Assembly: GCA_043228905.1 (NCBI GenBank)
Contig: JBHGNT010000009.1
Span: 22,258,001 to 22,322,000 of the forward strand
Direction: 5' to 3'
Source: Azolla caroliniana
Lineage: Eukaryota > Polypodiophyta
DNA length: 64,000 nucleotides
Positions 9,874-21,044 of the stretch are shown in pieces. The position numbers were made by a program, and so were the translations under genes. Each line of letters starts with the position of its first letter. Position 1 is the first letter of the stretch. Below the pieces are notes generated by a model, which was given only the letters and a program-made list of their open reading frames with translations, was not told where the DNA came from and did no database searches.

Positions 9874-10438
9874 TGTCGTGTTGTTACACTCTCGTGTGTG
9901 AAATAAGGCGGGATCGCGGGGGCCCTAAACCGAGGAGCGTGAGAGAGAAGAGGGAGAGAGGTTTGCAGAAACACAGAAAGACAGAAACGAAAGAATCAAT
10001 TCCAATAACAATATAGATTACAAAGCTTGCAATGTTACAACCGGCAAGCTGGTGACAGACGAACACACGCACTGAAATACGCAGTGGAGCCTACCAGAAG
10101 CACGCAGGCTTTCACGCAGCAGAGGCAACCAACCTAACCCAAAATCCCTACAGGAGCAACAACGATAGTCCGACAACACGTCGTCCTCTCAAAAATGCGC
10201 AATCCCTGTATCAGTCTTCTCCCCTCCCTTTTATAGGCCGTCGGGGAAGACCATTACACCCTCGGTTACATACATTTATCCTCTGTCCCGTTGGACAGAG
10301 ATACGCTTGGATTTCCTAGACAATTAATGTGTACTACCTAGTATATTTACAACTTAATAAATAGTGCGGCCACACGTAAGGGTCGGTTCCTGCGTCTTTT
10401 CCCCATGTTTCCTCCTATGGCCGGTTTTCTCCAAGACA
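9874..10438 (-). repeat. 5' LTR of element G
   Basis: About 565 bp, starting tgtcgtgttg and ending ccaagaca on the plus strand. It has a reverse-orientation TATA box (ccttttatagg, near 10,230) and lies next to the PBS and gag. Its right edge falls inside LINE sequence that continues from 10,439. Confidence 0.65.
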
Positions 10439-10998
10439 ACGTGTTCCAATGTGCTAGAGTGTGACATGGCACAAACTCAACAGTTTTTTAGGAGATATCG
10501 AAGTTGGTGGCATGCTTATCGGTCTGGCACATTTGGACTAGGTGTTGTACGTTTGTTTTTCAGCAGCGAAAGCTCCCAAGCAGTGAGGTGTTGCTAAACA
10601 TATTGTTCGAGCTGGTATCTTGGTTGTGCGGATGATACGACTCGATTCAAGGGGACTTAAATGAAGCAGAAAGGGCTCAGTCAAAGTTTCTGTTGAAATG
10701 GGGAGAACCATGGTCAAATCATCGCCATGGCCTAAATGGAACTACCAAGCACCTAGATGGTTGCTTCCACCAATGGCTTCCATTAGTTGGCAGGAGATGT
10801 AAATATGTATAGTTGCGGTACAAGTAAGTTACCATGTAAAAAGAGTCGGTGGGATACTTTTGTTGTAAATGAGGGGGTGGGGATTATGATTAGTTTTGTG
10901 GGGAGAAGTGTGAGCTTTGCTAAATATGGCTGAACTTTGATGTACTTTGTTTGCTAACTAATGTGAAGTAGTGTTTTTTTGGTAAAAAAGAAGAAGAA
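10439..10998 (+). mobile_element. LINE (L1-type) 3' end, copy 1
   Basis: Homologous to 56,350-56,910: shared stretches include tatcggtctggcacatttgg, gatacgactcgatt, actaccaagcacc and the terminal tttgctaactaatg followed by an A-rich tail. It corresponds to the last part of the ORF2 zf-RVT tail and the 3'UTR. Several frame breaks are present. The 5' side is cut by element G. Confidence 0.8.
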
Positions 10999-11200
10999 GT
11001 GTGGATGAATGTTTTAAGTGTTCTAAGGTTTTCAACATAGATATGCATGAGTATATTTGTATGTTGGAAGGTGTGAGGGGTATTTAGGAAAATTAGTCTT
11101 GTACACTTCCCTTAGGTTGTGGGGGTATATATAGTTTTATTTTATTCATTTAAGTCTAAATGGGAAAAGAAGTAAGAGGAAAAGTAGAAGGGAGGAAATG

Positions 11201-11249
<49 letters not shown>

Positions 11250-11905
11250 AAAAAGAGAAGGTTAGAGTAGGTGAAGGTTCAAGGAGGATCTTCATCCAGT
11301 CTCGTACCATCTCTTTCCTTCTCTTAGGATATACTATGGAGCGGGCTTGAAGCTTTCGTGATGAACTTCGTGTCATTAGCCGGAATGTCCTAGCTCTCCA
11401 AGGCACAAGTATCAGGTTCTAATAATGTGGCATCCTTATTTCAAGTCTTGTTCTTTTTGTCATGTTTTTATCTGTATGTTATTTCTTCCAGGATATGAAC
11501 TTTGTCTTTTTCGACTTCTTCTTCCTGCATAGTCATGAGCGTAGTGTCTTGTTTTTTAACTTCTTCAAGTACTACCTCTTCACATGGGTGGGAAAGTAAA
11601 TTTGCATTTAGATGTGAAGTTTCAGAGATGAAATTTGTCTCATCATCCAAATTGCATCTAATCTTCTCATTCTCTTCCATCATCTTCAATTCAACTCGAA
11701 GGTACAAAGCTTCAGGGATCCACAACCGTACATCATCTAGATCGCCCCTTTTAATTTCCTTTGTCTCTTTACATAAACACAAATATGCTTCATTGCATCA
11801 GATCTCTTTACATAAACACAAATATGCTTTCCAATCACAAACAAATTCTCCTACACGCATAATGTGAGTTTTCAAGGGTGGCTCCATGAATGAGAATAAA
11901 TAGCG
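10999..11905. other. Unassigned sequence with GA microsatellite
   Basis: There is a TATA-like ggtatatatag at about 11,122, a 46-bp GA tract at 11,203-11,248, and a 104-codon minus-strand ORF (11,468-11,782) rich in Glu and Lys with no family I recognise. A short direct repeat (ctctttacataaacacaaatatgctt) occurs at about 11,765 and 11,805. The layout TATA, GA tract, then leader is LTR-like but no boundaries were found. Confidence 0.4.
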
Positions 11906-14873
11906 TCGACGAGATGACATAGGTGGTCGACTCCGGAGCCTTGTTCAACCTTACCCCAGACCGGAAATGCTTCTCATCCTACTCAGCCGGTGATCACGGC
12001 TGTGTCCGGATGGGGAATGAAGATACATGCCGAATTGTCGGCATAGGAGACGTGTGGCTGACAACACCAACCGGATGCAAGATGCTGTTGAAGGATGTCT
12101 GACACGTTCCGGAGGTTCGTCTGACCCTGATATCAGCCGGTCGGCTAGATGATGAAGGCTACACGGGTAGCATCCGAAACGGTGTTATGAAGTTCAGCAA
12201 AGGGAGCCTGATTGTGGCTCGGGCCCGGAAGGTAAACACGATGTACCTGATGAATGCTCGGTTATGTCCAGAGGAAGTGAACGTGGCATCCGACACTACC
12301 GGTGAGCTGAGGCACAAGAGGTTGTGTCACATGAGCGAGAAGGTGATGAAGAGGCTTGCAGACGACAACCTCATTCCAGTGAAGAACGTGCACTTGGAGA
12401 AGTGCACTGATTGTCTGGCCGGAAAGCAAAACCGGACCTCCTTCCGACCAAGGCCACCGATGAGACGTAATGCACCACTGGACTTGGTGCATGCTAATGT
12501 GTGTCAAGTGGACACGAAGTCACATGCAGGATCGCAGTACTTCGTGACGTTCATAGATCATCACAGCTGGAAGCTGTGGGCCACACCGTTGAAGATGAAG
12601 GATGAAGTGTTATTCGTCTTCAAAGAGCTCCACGCGAGAGTGAAAGAGAAACCGGCCGGAAGCTGAAGGCGGTTGAAGCAGATAACGGAGGTGAATACCA
12701 GGGGTAGTTTGAGGAGTACTATCGCTCGAAGGGAATCTGGCTCGAATTTACCGTGCCGAAGACGCCGGAACTAAACGGGTTGGCCGAGAGGATGAACCGG
12801 ACCATAATGGAGAGGGTCCGGAGTATGTTGGCGCATGCAAAACTACCCAAGAAGTTTTGGGCTGAGGCACTGTCGACGTCGACATATGTGATAAACAGAT
12901 CACCCTCAATACCCTTGGACGGAGACACGTCACAGAGAGTATGGACCGGTAAGGAAGTATCCTACCGGCATCTGAAGGTCTTCGGGTGTCTCGCGTATGT
13001 GCATGTAGCTAAGGACCGGAGACAAAAGTTGGATCCAAAGACCCGGCCATGCATATTCCTCGGTTACGGTGACAATGAGTTCGGCTACCGAGTGTGGGAC
13101 CTGGTCGACAAGAAGGTATTCCGGAGTCGTGATATTATCTTCATGGAGGACAAGACGCTCGCTGACTAGGAGTCGGAGAAGAAGATAATGAACTCCGAGT
13201 CGACAGGTAAGGATCGATTCCACGATGAGCAGACCCAACCGGCAAGAGACCGGTTAGCACTCAGGAACCAGCCGGTTACGGTGAGGATACCGAACCGGCA
13301 GAAGTAGAAGTAGAGGAAGCTGAAACCGGAACCAGCCAAGACCCCGAATCGGATTCGGATGAAGAGAAAATGGAGGAGCCGGTTACCGAAGCCCAGAGAC
13401 GGAGATATCCTCTCAGAGAGAGAAGGGTCCCCCGGAGATTTCCGAATGCAGAGCATGTGCTGCTAACCGATGAGGGGGAGCCAGAAAGCTTCGAAGAAGC
13501 GAAGGATGACACCCACAGCCGAAAATGGTTAAGTGTCATGCAGGATGAGATGGATTCCCTACATGAGAACCATACGTATGAATTGGTGGAGTTGCCGAAA
13601 GGAAAGCGGGCACTTCGAAATAAATGGGTGTACAAGTTGAAACAGGGAGATGCCGGCAACCCCCCGAGATACAAAGCCAGGATCGTGGTGAAGGGGTTCC
13701 AGCAGAAGAAGGGCGTGGACTTCGACGACATATTGGCCCCAGTAGTAAAGATGACCTCCATCCGGACGGTGCTGAGTATAACGGCAAGCATGGACCTCGA
13801 GGTAGAGCAGCTGGACGTGAAGACGGCATTCCTTCACGGTGACCTCGAAGAGGAGATCTACATGCAGCAACCGGAAGGATTCGTGGAGAAAGGGAAGGAA
13901 CACTTGGTTTGCTAGTTGAAGAAGAGCCTCTACGGGTTGAAGTAGGCCCCCCGGCAATGGTACCGGAAGTTCAACTCCTTCATGACCAATCAAGGGTACC
14001 ACAATGTTGGGGATGCATATCATCCGGAACCGGCCAACGAAGCAACTATGGTTGTCACAGGAGAAGTACGTGACAAAGGTGCTTCAGCGGTTCAACATGT
14101 CAGATGTGAAACTGGTCGGATCGACACTTCTGGCAAACTGCGGGTTATCCGGTAAGCAAAGCCCGAAGACAAAAGCAGAGAAGGCGGATATGATGAAGGT
14201 TCCATATGCCTCTGCTGTCGGGAGCTTAATGTACGCAATGGTGTGTACTCGACCAGATATTGGATACACAATCGGAGTGGTGAGCCAGTTTATGAGCAAT
14301 CCCAGCAAGGAGCACTGGAACGCAGTCAAATGGATACTCCGGTACTTGAAGGGCACTTCGAACATGTGTCTCCGATTCGGCTCCGGTAAACCTCCACTTC
14401 ACGGTTTTACCGATTCGGACATGTCGGTTGATGTGGATACCAGCCGGTCTACATCCGGGTATGTAATGACATATGCAGGGGGTGTTGTTTCGTGGCAGTC
14501 GAGGCTGCAAAAAACGGTTGCGCTGTCAACCACGGAAGCGGAGTACATGGCGGTTGTGGAAGCCAGCAAGGAAATATTATGGATGAAGGACTTCATCGGA
14601 GAGCTCGGTATCCGGCAAGATGAATACCGGCTCTACTGCGACAGTCAAAGTGCCATCCACCTTGCTAAGAATGCAGCCTACCATTCCCGAACAAAGCATA
14701 TCCAGCGAAGGTATCACTGTATCCGGGAAAGAGTAGATGACCAGGAGTTCACGCTGACGAAGATCCATACGGCCGAGAACGGGTCAACTATGCTGACCAA
14801 AGTACTGACACCTAACAAGCTGGATGCATGCCGGAAGGAGGTCGAACTGGTAAGACACCCCATGTCGGAATGA
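11906..14873 (+). pseudogene. Copia element F pol (5' truncated; RT active site deleted)
   Basis: The pol region starts abruptly inside the protease (DEMT-stop-VVDSGA), continues through GAG-pre-integrase (ELRHKRLCHMSEKVMKRL), integrase (VDTKSHAGSQYFVTFIDHH, then PELNGLAERMNRT), reverse transcriptase (NKWVYKLKQGDAGNPPRYKA) and RNase H (CDSQSAIHLAKNAAYHSRTKHI), ending at a TGA at 14,871-14,873. Stops include 13,167-13,169 (TAG), about 13,913 and about 13,942. Sequence between GYHN and GMHIIRN is missing, which removes the YVDD catalytic motif present in copy C2. Gag and the 5' LTR are absent. Confidence 0.85.
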
Positions 14874-14883
14874 AGGGGGAGTT

Positions 14884-15281
14884 TGTTAGGAAACAGGTCC
14901 CTCCGGATGATGAAGACCAGGTTAGAACCGGATGAGGAGTACCCGGCTATGGATGACCCGGTGAGAACCGGATGATGAAGACCCGGTTAGAACCGGGTGA
15001 CGAGTACCCGACTACGGATGACCCGGTGAGAACCGGATGATGAAGACCCGGTGAGAACCAGATGACGAGTACCCGGCAAGCGCCGGATGATGCAAGCCCG
15101 ATGAAGAGTGCTCACCGGATGAAGGGACATATTCGTAAATATGTTTCTGAGAGTCCATCGGGGCTATATTTGTAAATAGCCGAAAAGTCATTTTAGTATA
15201 AATATGACTTAGGGCAAACTGTTGTTGATGTCTGTGATGTTGTTGTTATTGTTGGCCCAAGATTAGAGCGCGCAACTGTGC

Positions 15282-15316
<35 letters not shown>

Positions 15317-15595
15317 GAGGTCATTGCCTCTGTTGTAACCGCCGCCTGTGGCGAAGATAGAAAGCTCGAGGTCGTTGCCTCGGTGCTTTACCATTTTGTA
15401 CATTCTGACATAGTGATAGTTTGCAGTCTGTGGGCTGTCGTGGTTTTTTCCCGTATTTGGGTTTTCCACGTAAACATCCTGTGTACTCTTCTCCTCACTG
15501 TGTCGTGCCTTTCTTTCCCGGTTTTTTTCTGTGTTTTATGATTCTAAGCTTGGTTGTCGCCGAGCGTTGTTCATCGGGAGCGTGTGTTCCTGTCA
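14884..15595 (+). repeat. 3' LTR of Copia element F
   Basis: 712-bp LTR, tgttaggaaa...ttcctgtca, directly after a polypurine tract (gaagggggag). It has a variant array of the U3 repeat (14,905-15,115), the TATA-containing inverted repeat with one mismatch (15,186-15,209) and a GA tract (about 15,284-15,312). Confidence 0.85.
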
Positions 15596-15699
15596 CCATT
15601 GAACTCCTGAATAAAATCTGAATGTTTCTAGACACAATCAACCATTGTAGCGTTTCTCTAGCAACCTCAAGACCTACTCTAGACCAGTGACACATGGGA

Positions 15700-16600
15700 T
15701 CTTTCTAAAGCATTCTTTGGGCAGTTGCTATCGATCTTCTTAATCTCACTTCTCTTTCCTTAGACTTGACAATTCTATTTTTAGTCTCCGCATGCAAATA
15801 CATTGAAGTTTCAATCATCTTCCCTCTAAGTTTATCAAGTGCACCACAACCAACTAGATTACTTGCCCATATGCTCCTTATCTTCCTTCCCACCTCCGCA
15901 TCCTCAAAAAGCTTAATGTTGATCCCTAGGTTGCAGTCCCTTTCTGGCTGACTATAATCGGCATATGATCAGAGTAAGCCGAATGGGCGATGATTTCAAC
16001 ATTGTTGCCATATTTTTAGAGTTCCGAGCTTATGTATATTCTGTCTATGCAAGACATGCAAAAGCCATTTATATTGCAGCCTGCTCTTGAAAAGCTTAGC
16101 GAACTCCGAGGCTTTTTTAGTACATACCAAGCATTTTTCACTCCTAATCTGCCCATCACAAATCCCATGCAATTAACTCTGACCCCTAGACCACCGTATG
16201 CGTGCCACCCACCTTTTCATCTATGTGCAAAGTCATGTTAAAATGCCCGGCGAGGATCCACACATCTACAAATGACAGGCCATCAGCCAATTGACTCCAA
16301 AAAAAGGCCCGCATCGCTGAGGAATTGGGCGTATACACATTTATTATCCTGACTATACATTGATGCCATCTGACAGTGACATAGATGGCACGTCCCTCCA
16401 CTATCATGGTGTCCTGGCCCACAACAACAATATCCTGATTGTTCCTAATAGATTTATAAACACCTCCTTTTCTACCATGCTCACCCTACGCTGGGGACCA
16501 AAATGTATGCCAATACTCAAGATTCTGTTCGCAGTCAAATGATGCTCTTGCAAGAGCAAAATGTCGGGATCCCCTTAAAGCTCGGGGATTTGAACTCCTA
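15700..16600 (-). pseudogene. LINE endonuclease fragment
   Basis: Minus-strand remnants of an L1-type ORF2 endonuclease. The readable parts are DILLLQEHHL (about 16,540), then RIINVYTPNSSAMRAFFWSQL and WILAGHFNMTLHIDEKVGGTH (16,186-16,422). In intact AP-type endonucleases the latter reads GDFN, so the key Asp is replaced by His. Downstream, RKIRSIWASNL...KLRGKMIET (15,705-15,893) matches the usual linker to the reverse transcriptase. Frames are broken; non-functional. Confidence 0.65.
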
Positions 16601-16668
16601 ACGGAAGTTCTTCCTTTCCATCATGCATTTGCTGCCACCAAGCCGTTGTATGTTCCACGTGATTAATT

Positions 16669-16899
16669 TCATGAAATCAAGTGTGAAGTCTCCCAAGAAG
16701 GGCATAGTCCCTCCCCCCGAGCCCATGCCCAACCTCCCTCATTGATCCTCTCCCATCCTAACACCACATCATGCATTGTATCTTCTTCCAGTTCCTCCTC
16801 ATGGAAGTGTAACACCTCATCGAGGGAGTCTACCTTCTCCTCTAGACATAGTAGTCGTTGCTTTTTAATGCTAGAATCGTTGAAACTCCCACATATCAT
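16669..16899 (-). pseudogene. Possible C-terminal half of a degraded type I MADS-like gene
   Basis: 76-codon ORF with SSIKKQRLLCLEEKVDSLDEVLHFHEEELEEDTM, a predicted coiled-coil-like stretch. It lies on the same strand and downstream of the MADS-like ORF at 17,640-17,973, separated only by solo LTR S2 and its target duplication. Without the LTR the two do not join in a single open frame (a stop appears first), so the gene is degraded. Weak assignment, based on order and character rather than a strong motif. Confidence 0.3.
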
Positions 16900-16948
16900 T
16901 CCAACATATTGTCACGAACACACACATTCATCCACATAAACATCCATT

Positions 16949-17217
16949 TGACAGGAACTGCACGCTCCCTATACGCAACGCTCGGCCACAACCGAGCTTA
17001 GAATCATACACAGAAAACGGGAAATAAATGCACGACACAAAGAAGAGAAGAGTACACAGGATGTTTACGTGGAAAACCCCAAACAAGGAAAAAAAACCAT
17101 GGCAGCCCACAGGCTGCAAACTATCACTATGTTAGAATGTACAACAGTGAGTTCACGGAGGCAACGACCTCGTGCTCACGATCTTTGCCACAGGCGGCGG
17201 TTTCAACAGAGGCAACG

Positions 17218-17284
<67 letters not shown>

Positions 17285-17634
17285 CACGGTTACGCGCTCT
17301 CTCTCTTCTTGCACCAACAAGAATAACAACACATCTAAAAGTTTGCCCTAAGTCATATTTATACTAATATGACTTTTCGGCTATTTACAAATATAGCCAT
17401 GATGGACTCTCAAAAACATATTTACGAATATGTCTCTTCATCCGGTGAGCACTCCTCACCGGGTCTGCACCATCCGGCTCTCCGTAGCCGGGTACTCCTC
17501 ATCCGGTTCTCACCGGGTCTGCACCATCCGGCTCTCCGTAGCCGGGTACTCGTCATACGGTTTCGGCCTCGGCCGAGTTTGTTCATCAGCACTGTTCTTC
17601 TCCCTTCCCATCCGGAGGGACCTATCTCCCAACA
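16949..17634 (-). repeat. Solo LTR S2 (Copia family A/F/C2)
   Basis: 686-bp LTR, tgacaggaac...ctcccaaca on the plus strand, flanked by a perfect 5-bp target duplication ccatt (16944-16948 and 17635-17639), with no internal region. It contains a 62-bp CT microsatellite (17,220-17,281), the TATA inverted repeat (17,351-17,374) and about 2.5 U3 repeats. It disrupts the MADS-like ORF pair. Confidence 0.9.
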
Positions 17635-17639
17635 CCATT

Positions 17640-17973
17640 TATCCCCATTCGAGGTGATTGGTAGGTTGTTAAAGTATTTGTGCGTCTTGACTTCTATGGA
17701 GTTGGAGATCCATGCCATGTTGTTGGCCGAAACCTCAAGGTCCATCAGGTCGAAAGAGAAGCCTACCTTCGGCAGCTTGTTTTGTTTAGCAACAATCACA
17801 TAAACCCTCATCCCTATGCCTTCCTCATGACACAAATTAGTCAATCTCGTGAGAGCCTTCTGGCTAAACCTACACCCCTTGCCAAACGTGTCCCTTTCTG
17901 ATCTTTTGGATCTAACAAATTTGATCGAAACTCTAACATTTGCCTCCATACTTACTTGTTTCAACTCTAACAT
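17640..17973 (-). pseudogene. Possible type I MADS-domain fragment
   Basis: The minus-strand ORF starting at MLELKQVSMEANVRVS reads IKFVRSKRSERDTFGK, then SQKALTRLTNLC, then GMRVYVIVAKQNKLPKV. The spacing of the basic first block, the T-F-x-K, the K-A-x-x-L-x-x-L-C and the hydrophobic strand resembles a type I MADS domain, a DNA-binding dimerisation fold, but several conserved Arg/Lys positions are altered. The frame runs directly into solo LTR S2. Alternative: chance ORF in older repeat DNA. Confidence 0.35.
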
Positions 17974-17989
17974 TTGCCTCTAACAAATT

Positions 17990-20900
17990 TCATTGAGAAG
18001 GTCCGGTTGAGAGCCTTCTTCAGCATCCGTATTTTGGCTTGGTCCCGTCCGACGATCAACATGTCGTCCACGTACAGAAGGAGTATCAGGAAGTCGCCTC
18101 CTTCGAACTTCTTCACAAACACGTAGTGATCGGCATACATCTTGTGGTACCCTTCATCGGTCATGAAGGAATCGAACCTCCGGTACCATTGTCGGGGAGC
18201 CTGCTTTAGTCCGTAGAGGCTCTTCTTCAGCCGGCATACCAGGTGCTCCTTCCCTTTCTCCACAAATCCCTCCGGTTGTTGCATGTAGATCTCTTCTTCG
18301 AGGTCACCGTGAAGGAATGTCGTCTTCACGTCTAGCTGCTCTACCTCGAGGTCCATGCTTGCCGATATACTCAGCACCGTCCGGATAGAGGTCTGCTTTA
18401 CTACCGGGGCAAATATCTCATCGAAGTCCACGCCCTTCTTCTGTTGGAACCCCTTCACCACGATCCTGGCTTTGTATCTCGGGGGGTTGCCGGCATCTCC
18501 CGGTTTCAACTTGTACACCCACTTGTTTCGGAGTGCCCGCTTTCCTTTCGGCAACTCCACCAATTCGTACGTATGGTTCTCATGCAGGGAATCCATCTCA
18601 TCCTGCATGGCACTTAACCATTTTCGGTTGTGGGTGTCTTCCTTCGCTTCTTCGAAGCTTTCCGGCTCCCCCTCATTGGTCAGCAGAACATGCTCTACAT
18701 CCAGAAATCTTCGGGGGGCCCTTCTCTCTCTAAGAGGATATCTCCGTCTTCGGGCTTCGGTAACCGGCTCCTCCATATGCTCTTCATCCGAATCCGATTC
18801 GGGGTCTTGGCCGGTTCCGGTTTCAGCTTCCTCTACTTCTTCTTCAGCCTGTTCGGTATCCTCACCGTAACCGGCTGGTCCCTCGAGTGCTAACCGGTCT
18901 CTTGCCAGTTGGGTCTGCTCATCGTAGAGTCGATCCTTACCGGTCAACTCGGAGTTCATTATCTTCTTCTCCGACTCCTAGTCGGCGAGCGTCTTGTCCT
19001 CCATGAAGATAATATCTCGACTCCGGAATACCTTCTTGTCGACCAGGTCCCACACTCAGTAGCCGAACTCATCGTCACCGTAACCGAGGAATATGCATGG
19101 CCGGGTCTTTGCATCTAACTTTCGTCTCCGGTCCTTAGCTACATGCACGTACGCGAGACACCCGAACACCTTCAGATGCCGGTAGGATACTTCCTTACCG
19201 GTCCACACTCTTTGTGGCGTGTCTCCGTCCAAGGGTACTGAGGGTGATCTATTTATCACATATGTCGCCGTCATCAATGCCTCAGCCCAAAACTTCTTGG
19301 GTAGTTTTGCATGCGCTAGCATACTCCGGACCCTCTCCATTATGGTCTGGTTCATCCTCTCGGCCAGTTTCTCTTTCCACTCTCGCGTGGAGCTCTTTGA
19401 AGACGGAAAGCACCTGATCCTTCGTCTTCAACAGTGTGGCCCACAGCTTCCGGTTGTGGTCATCTATGAATGTCACGAAGTACTACGCTCCCGCATGTGA
19501 CTTCGTGTCTACTTGACACACATCCATATGCACCAACTCCAGTGGTGCATTACGTCTCATCGGTGGCCTTGGTCGGAAGGAGGTCCGGTTTTGCTTACCG
19601 GCCAGACAATTAGTGCACTTCTGCAAGTGCACGTTCTTCACTGGAATGAGGTTGTCGTCTGCAAGCCTCTTCATCCCCTTCTCGCTCATATGACACAGCC
19701 TCTTGTGCCACAGCTCACCGGTTGTGTCGGATGCCACGTTCACTTCTTCCGGGCATAACCGGGCATTCATCAGGTACAGTGTGTTGACCTTCCGGGCCCG
19801 AGCCACAATCAGGCTCCCTTTGCTGAACTTCATGACACCGTTCCGGATGCTACCAGTGTAGCCTTCATCATCTAGCCGACCGGCTGATATCAGGGTCAGA
19901 CGAACCTCCGGAACGTGTCGGACATCCTTCAACAGCAACTTGCATCCGGTTGGTGTTGTCAGCCACACGTCTCCTATGCCGACAATTCGGCATGTACCTT
20001 CATTCCCCATCCGGACACAGCCGTGATCACTGGCTGAGTAGGATGAGAAGCATTTCTGGTTCGGGGTAAGGTGGAACGACGCTCCGGAGTCTACCACCCA
20101 GGTCATCTCGTCGCCGGCAAGGTTTATCTCACTCTCCTCGGTGATGAGCATCAACTCTTCTTCACTTGCCGCGATTGCCGTCGTTCCCTTCCGGTCCGTT
20201 CCCCTCCGGTCTTTACCGTTTCGGTCCGGGGTCCGCTTCGAATCGGTACCGTCGGTCTCCTTATCTTTTCGGAAATGCCGACAGTTCTTTTGGAAGTGTC
20301 CCGGCTTGCCGCAATAGAAGCAAGCAGGCCTCCCCCTTGACTTTGACTGTGTCCCCGACTTCTCCCAGTTCTGGGGACTACGGTTTCTATGTCTTCCGCG
20401 TTCCGATTCGGTAAGGAGCACTTTGGAGTCGGAGCTCGTATCTTTATCTTTCCGACGCGCCTCCTCATCTAGCAAGCTCAACTTTACTCTTGCTAAGGAT
20501 AACCGCTTTCCTTCCGGCCCAGCGTTGCCCAAAGTGACACCCAACGTCTCCCAGCTATCCGGGAGGGAACCGAGCAGGAGTAGCGCTAGTACCTCGTCGA
20601 CGAGAGGTACTTCCAATGATGTTGCTTGGTGGATCAGCCCCTGGAAGGCATTCATGTGCTCTGCCATGCTGGAGCCATCTTGGTACCGGAGTCTTACTAG
20701 CTTCCGGAATACCAAAACCTGATTAACATCATTTTTGTTTTGAAACATAATGTCGATCTTCTCCCAGAGCTCATGAGCCTTGCTCTCTTCATTGAAGTTG
20801 TTGTATAGGCTCATGTCGATGAAGCACCGTATGTACGCCGTTGTCTTCATGTGCATCACCTCCCATATCGCGGCGTCGATTTTGTCCGGTCTCTTGTCCC

Positions 20901-21015
20901 CAAACTGAACCGGCAGCCAGAGGTCTTTAACCACGAGCATGTCCCTCATCTTCGACTTCCACACTGAATAGTTGGAGCCGGTGATCTTGAACATACCGCC
21001 AAACGATTCGTCCAT
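17990..21015 (-). pseudogene. Copia element C2 gag-pol (broken, 3' truncated)
   Basis: The most complete polyprotein of this Copia family here. Gag starts MDESFGGMFKITGSNYSVW, followed by a CCHC knuckle (CFYCGKPGHFQKNC), protease (WVVDSGASFH), GAG-pre-integrase, integrase N-terminal part, then linker and reverse transcriptase with an intact LYVDDMLIVG. Defects: a Gln-to-TAG stop at about 19,485, a deletion that joins RVERETG directly to AERMNQT and removes the central integrase Asp region, a stop in FGY-VWDL, and a TAG at 18,978-18,980. The frame ends abruptly after RTFSMK at about 17,990; RNase H and the left LTR are missing. Confidence 0.9.
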
Positions 21016-21044
21016 TTTCTGTGTCGTTTTGCTCTGATACCACT

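Larger units (their letters stand above)
6440..10438 (-). mobile_element. LTR element G: gag-protease only, with nested MITE and solo LTR
   Basis: Minus-strand element with, in element order, 5' LTR 9874-10438, PBS 9850-9869 (TGGTGAACCCGACGTG on the minus strand), gag 9254-9832, CCHC segment 7814-8230 and protease 6824-7807. No reverse transcriptase, RNase H or integrase motif follows the protease before the LTR-like repeat, so G looks non-autonomous or internally deleted. Its PBS and gag resemble those of element C at 26.7-30.2 kb, suggesting one lineage. The coding region is interrupted between 8,245 and 9,133 by a MITE and solo LTR S1. Confidence 0.65.

Noticed and set aside
5743-10443. 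Matching 5-bp words acgtg at 5,743-5,747 and 10,439-10,443 as a target duplication for element G
   Set aside because: The presumed left and right LTRs are strongly diverged, and the right flank is LINE sequence while the left flank is a GA tract with no LINE homology. The match may be chance.
13276-14510. Minus-strand ORFs of up to 171 codons opposite the pol gene of F
   Set aside because: They are antisense to clearly coding reverse transcriptase and integrase and have no motifs of their own.
15596-15600. ccatt after the 3' LTR of F, identical to the target duplication of solo LTR S2
   Set aside because: F and S2 are in opposite orientation with different surroundings; a shared 5-mer is expected by chance at this level and does not show a common insertion.
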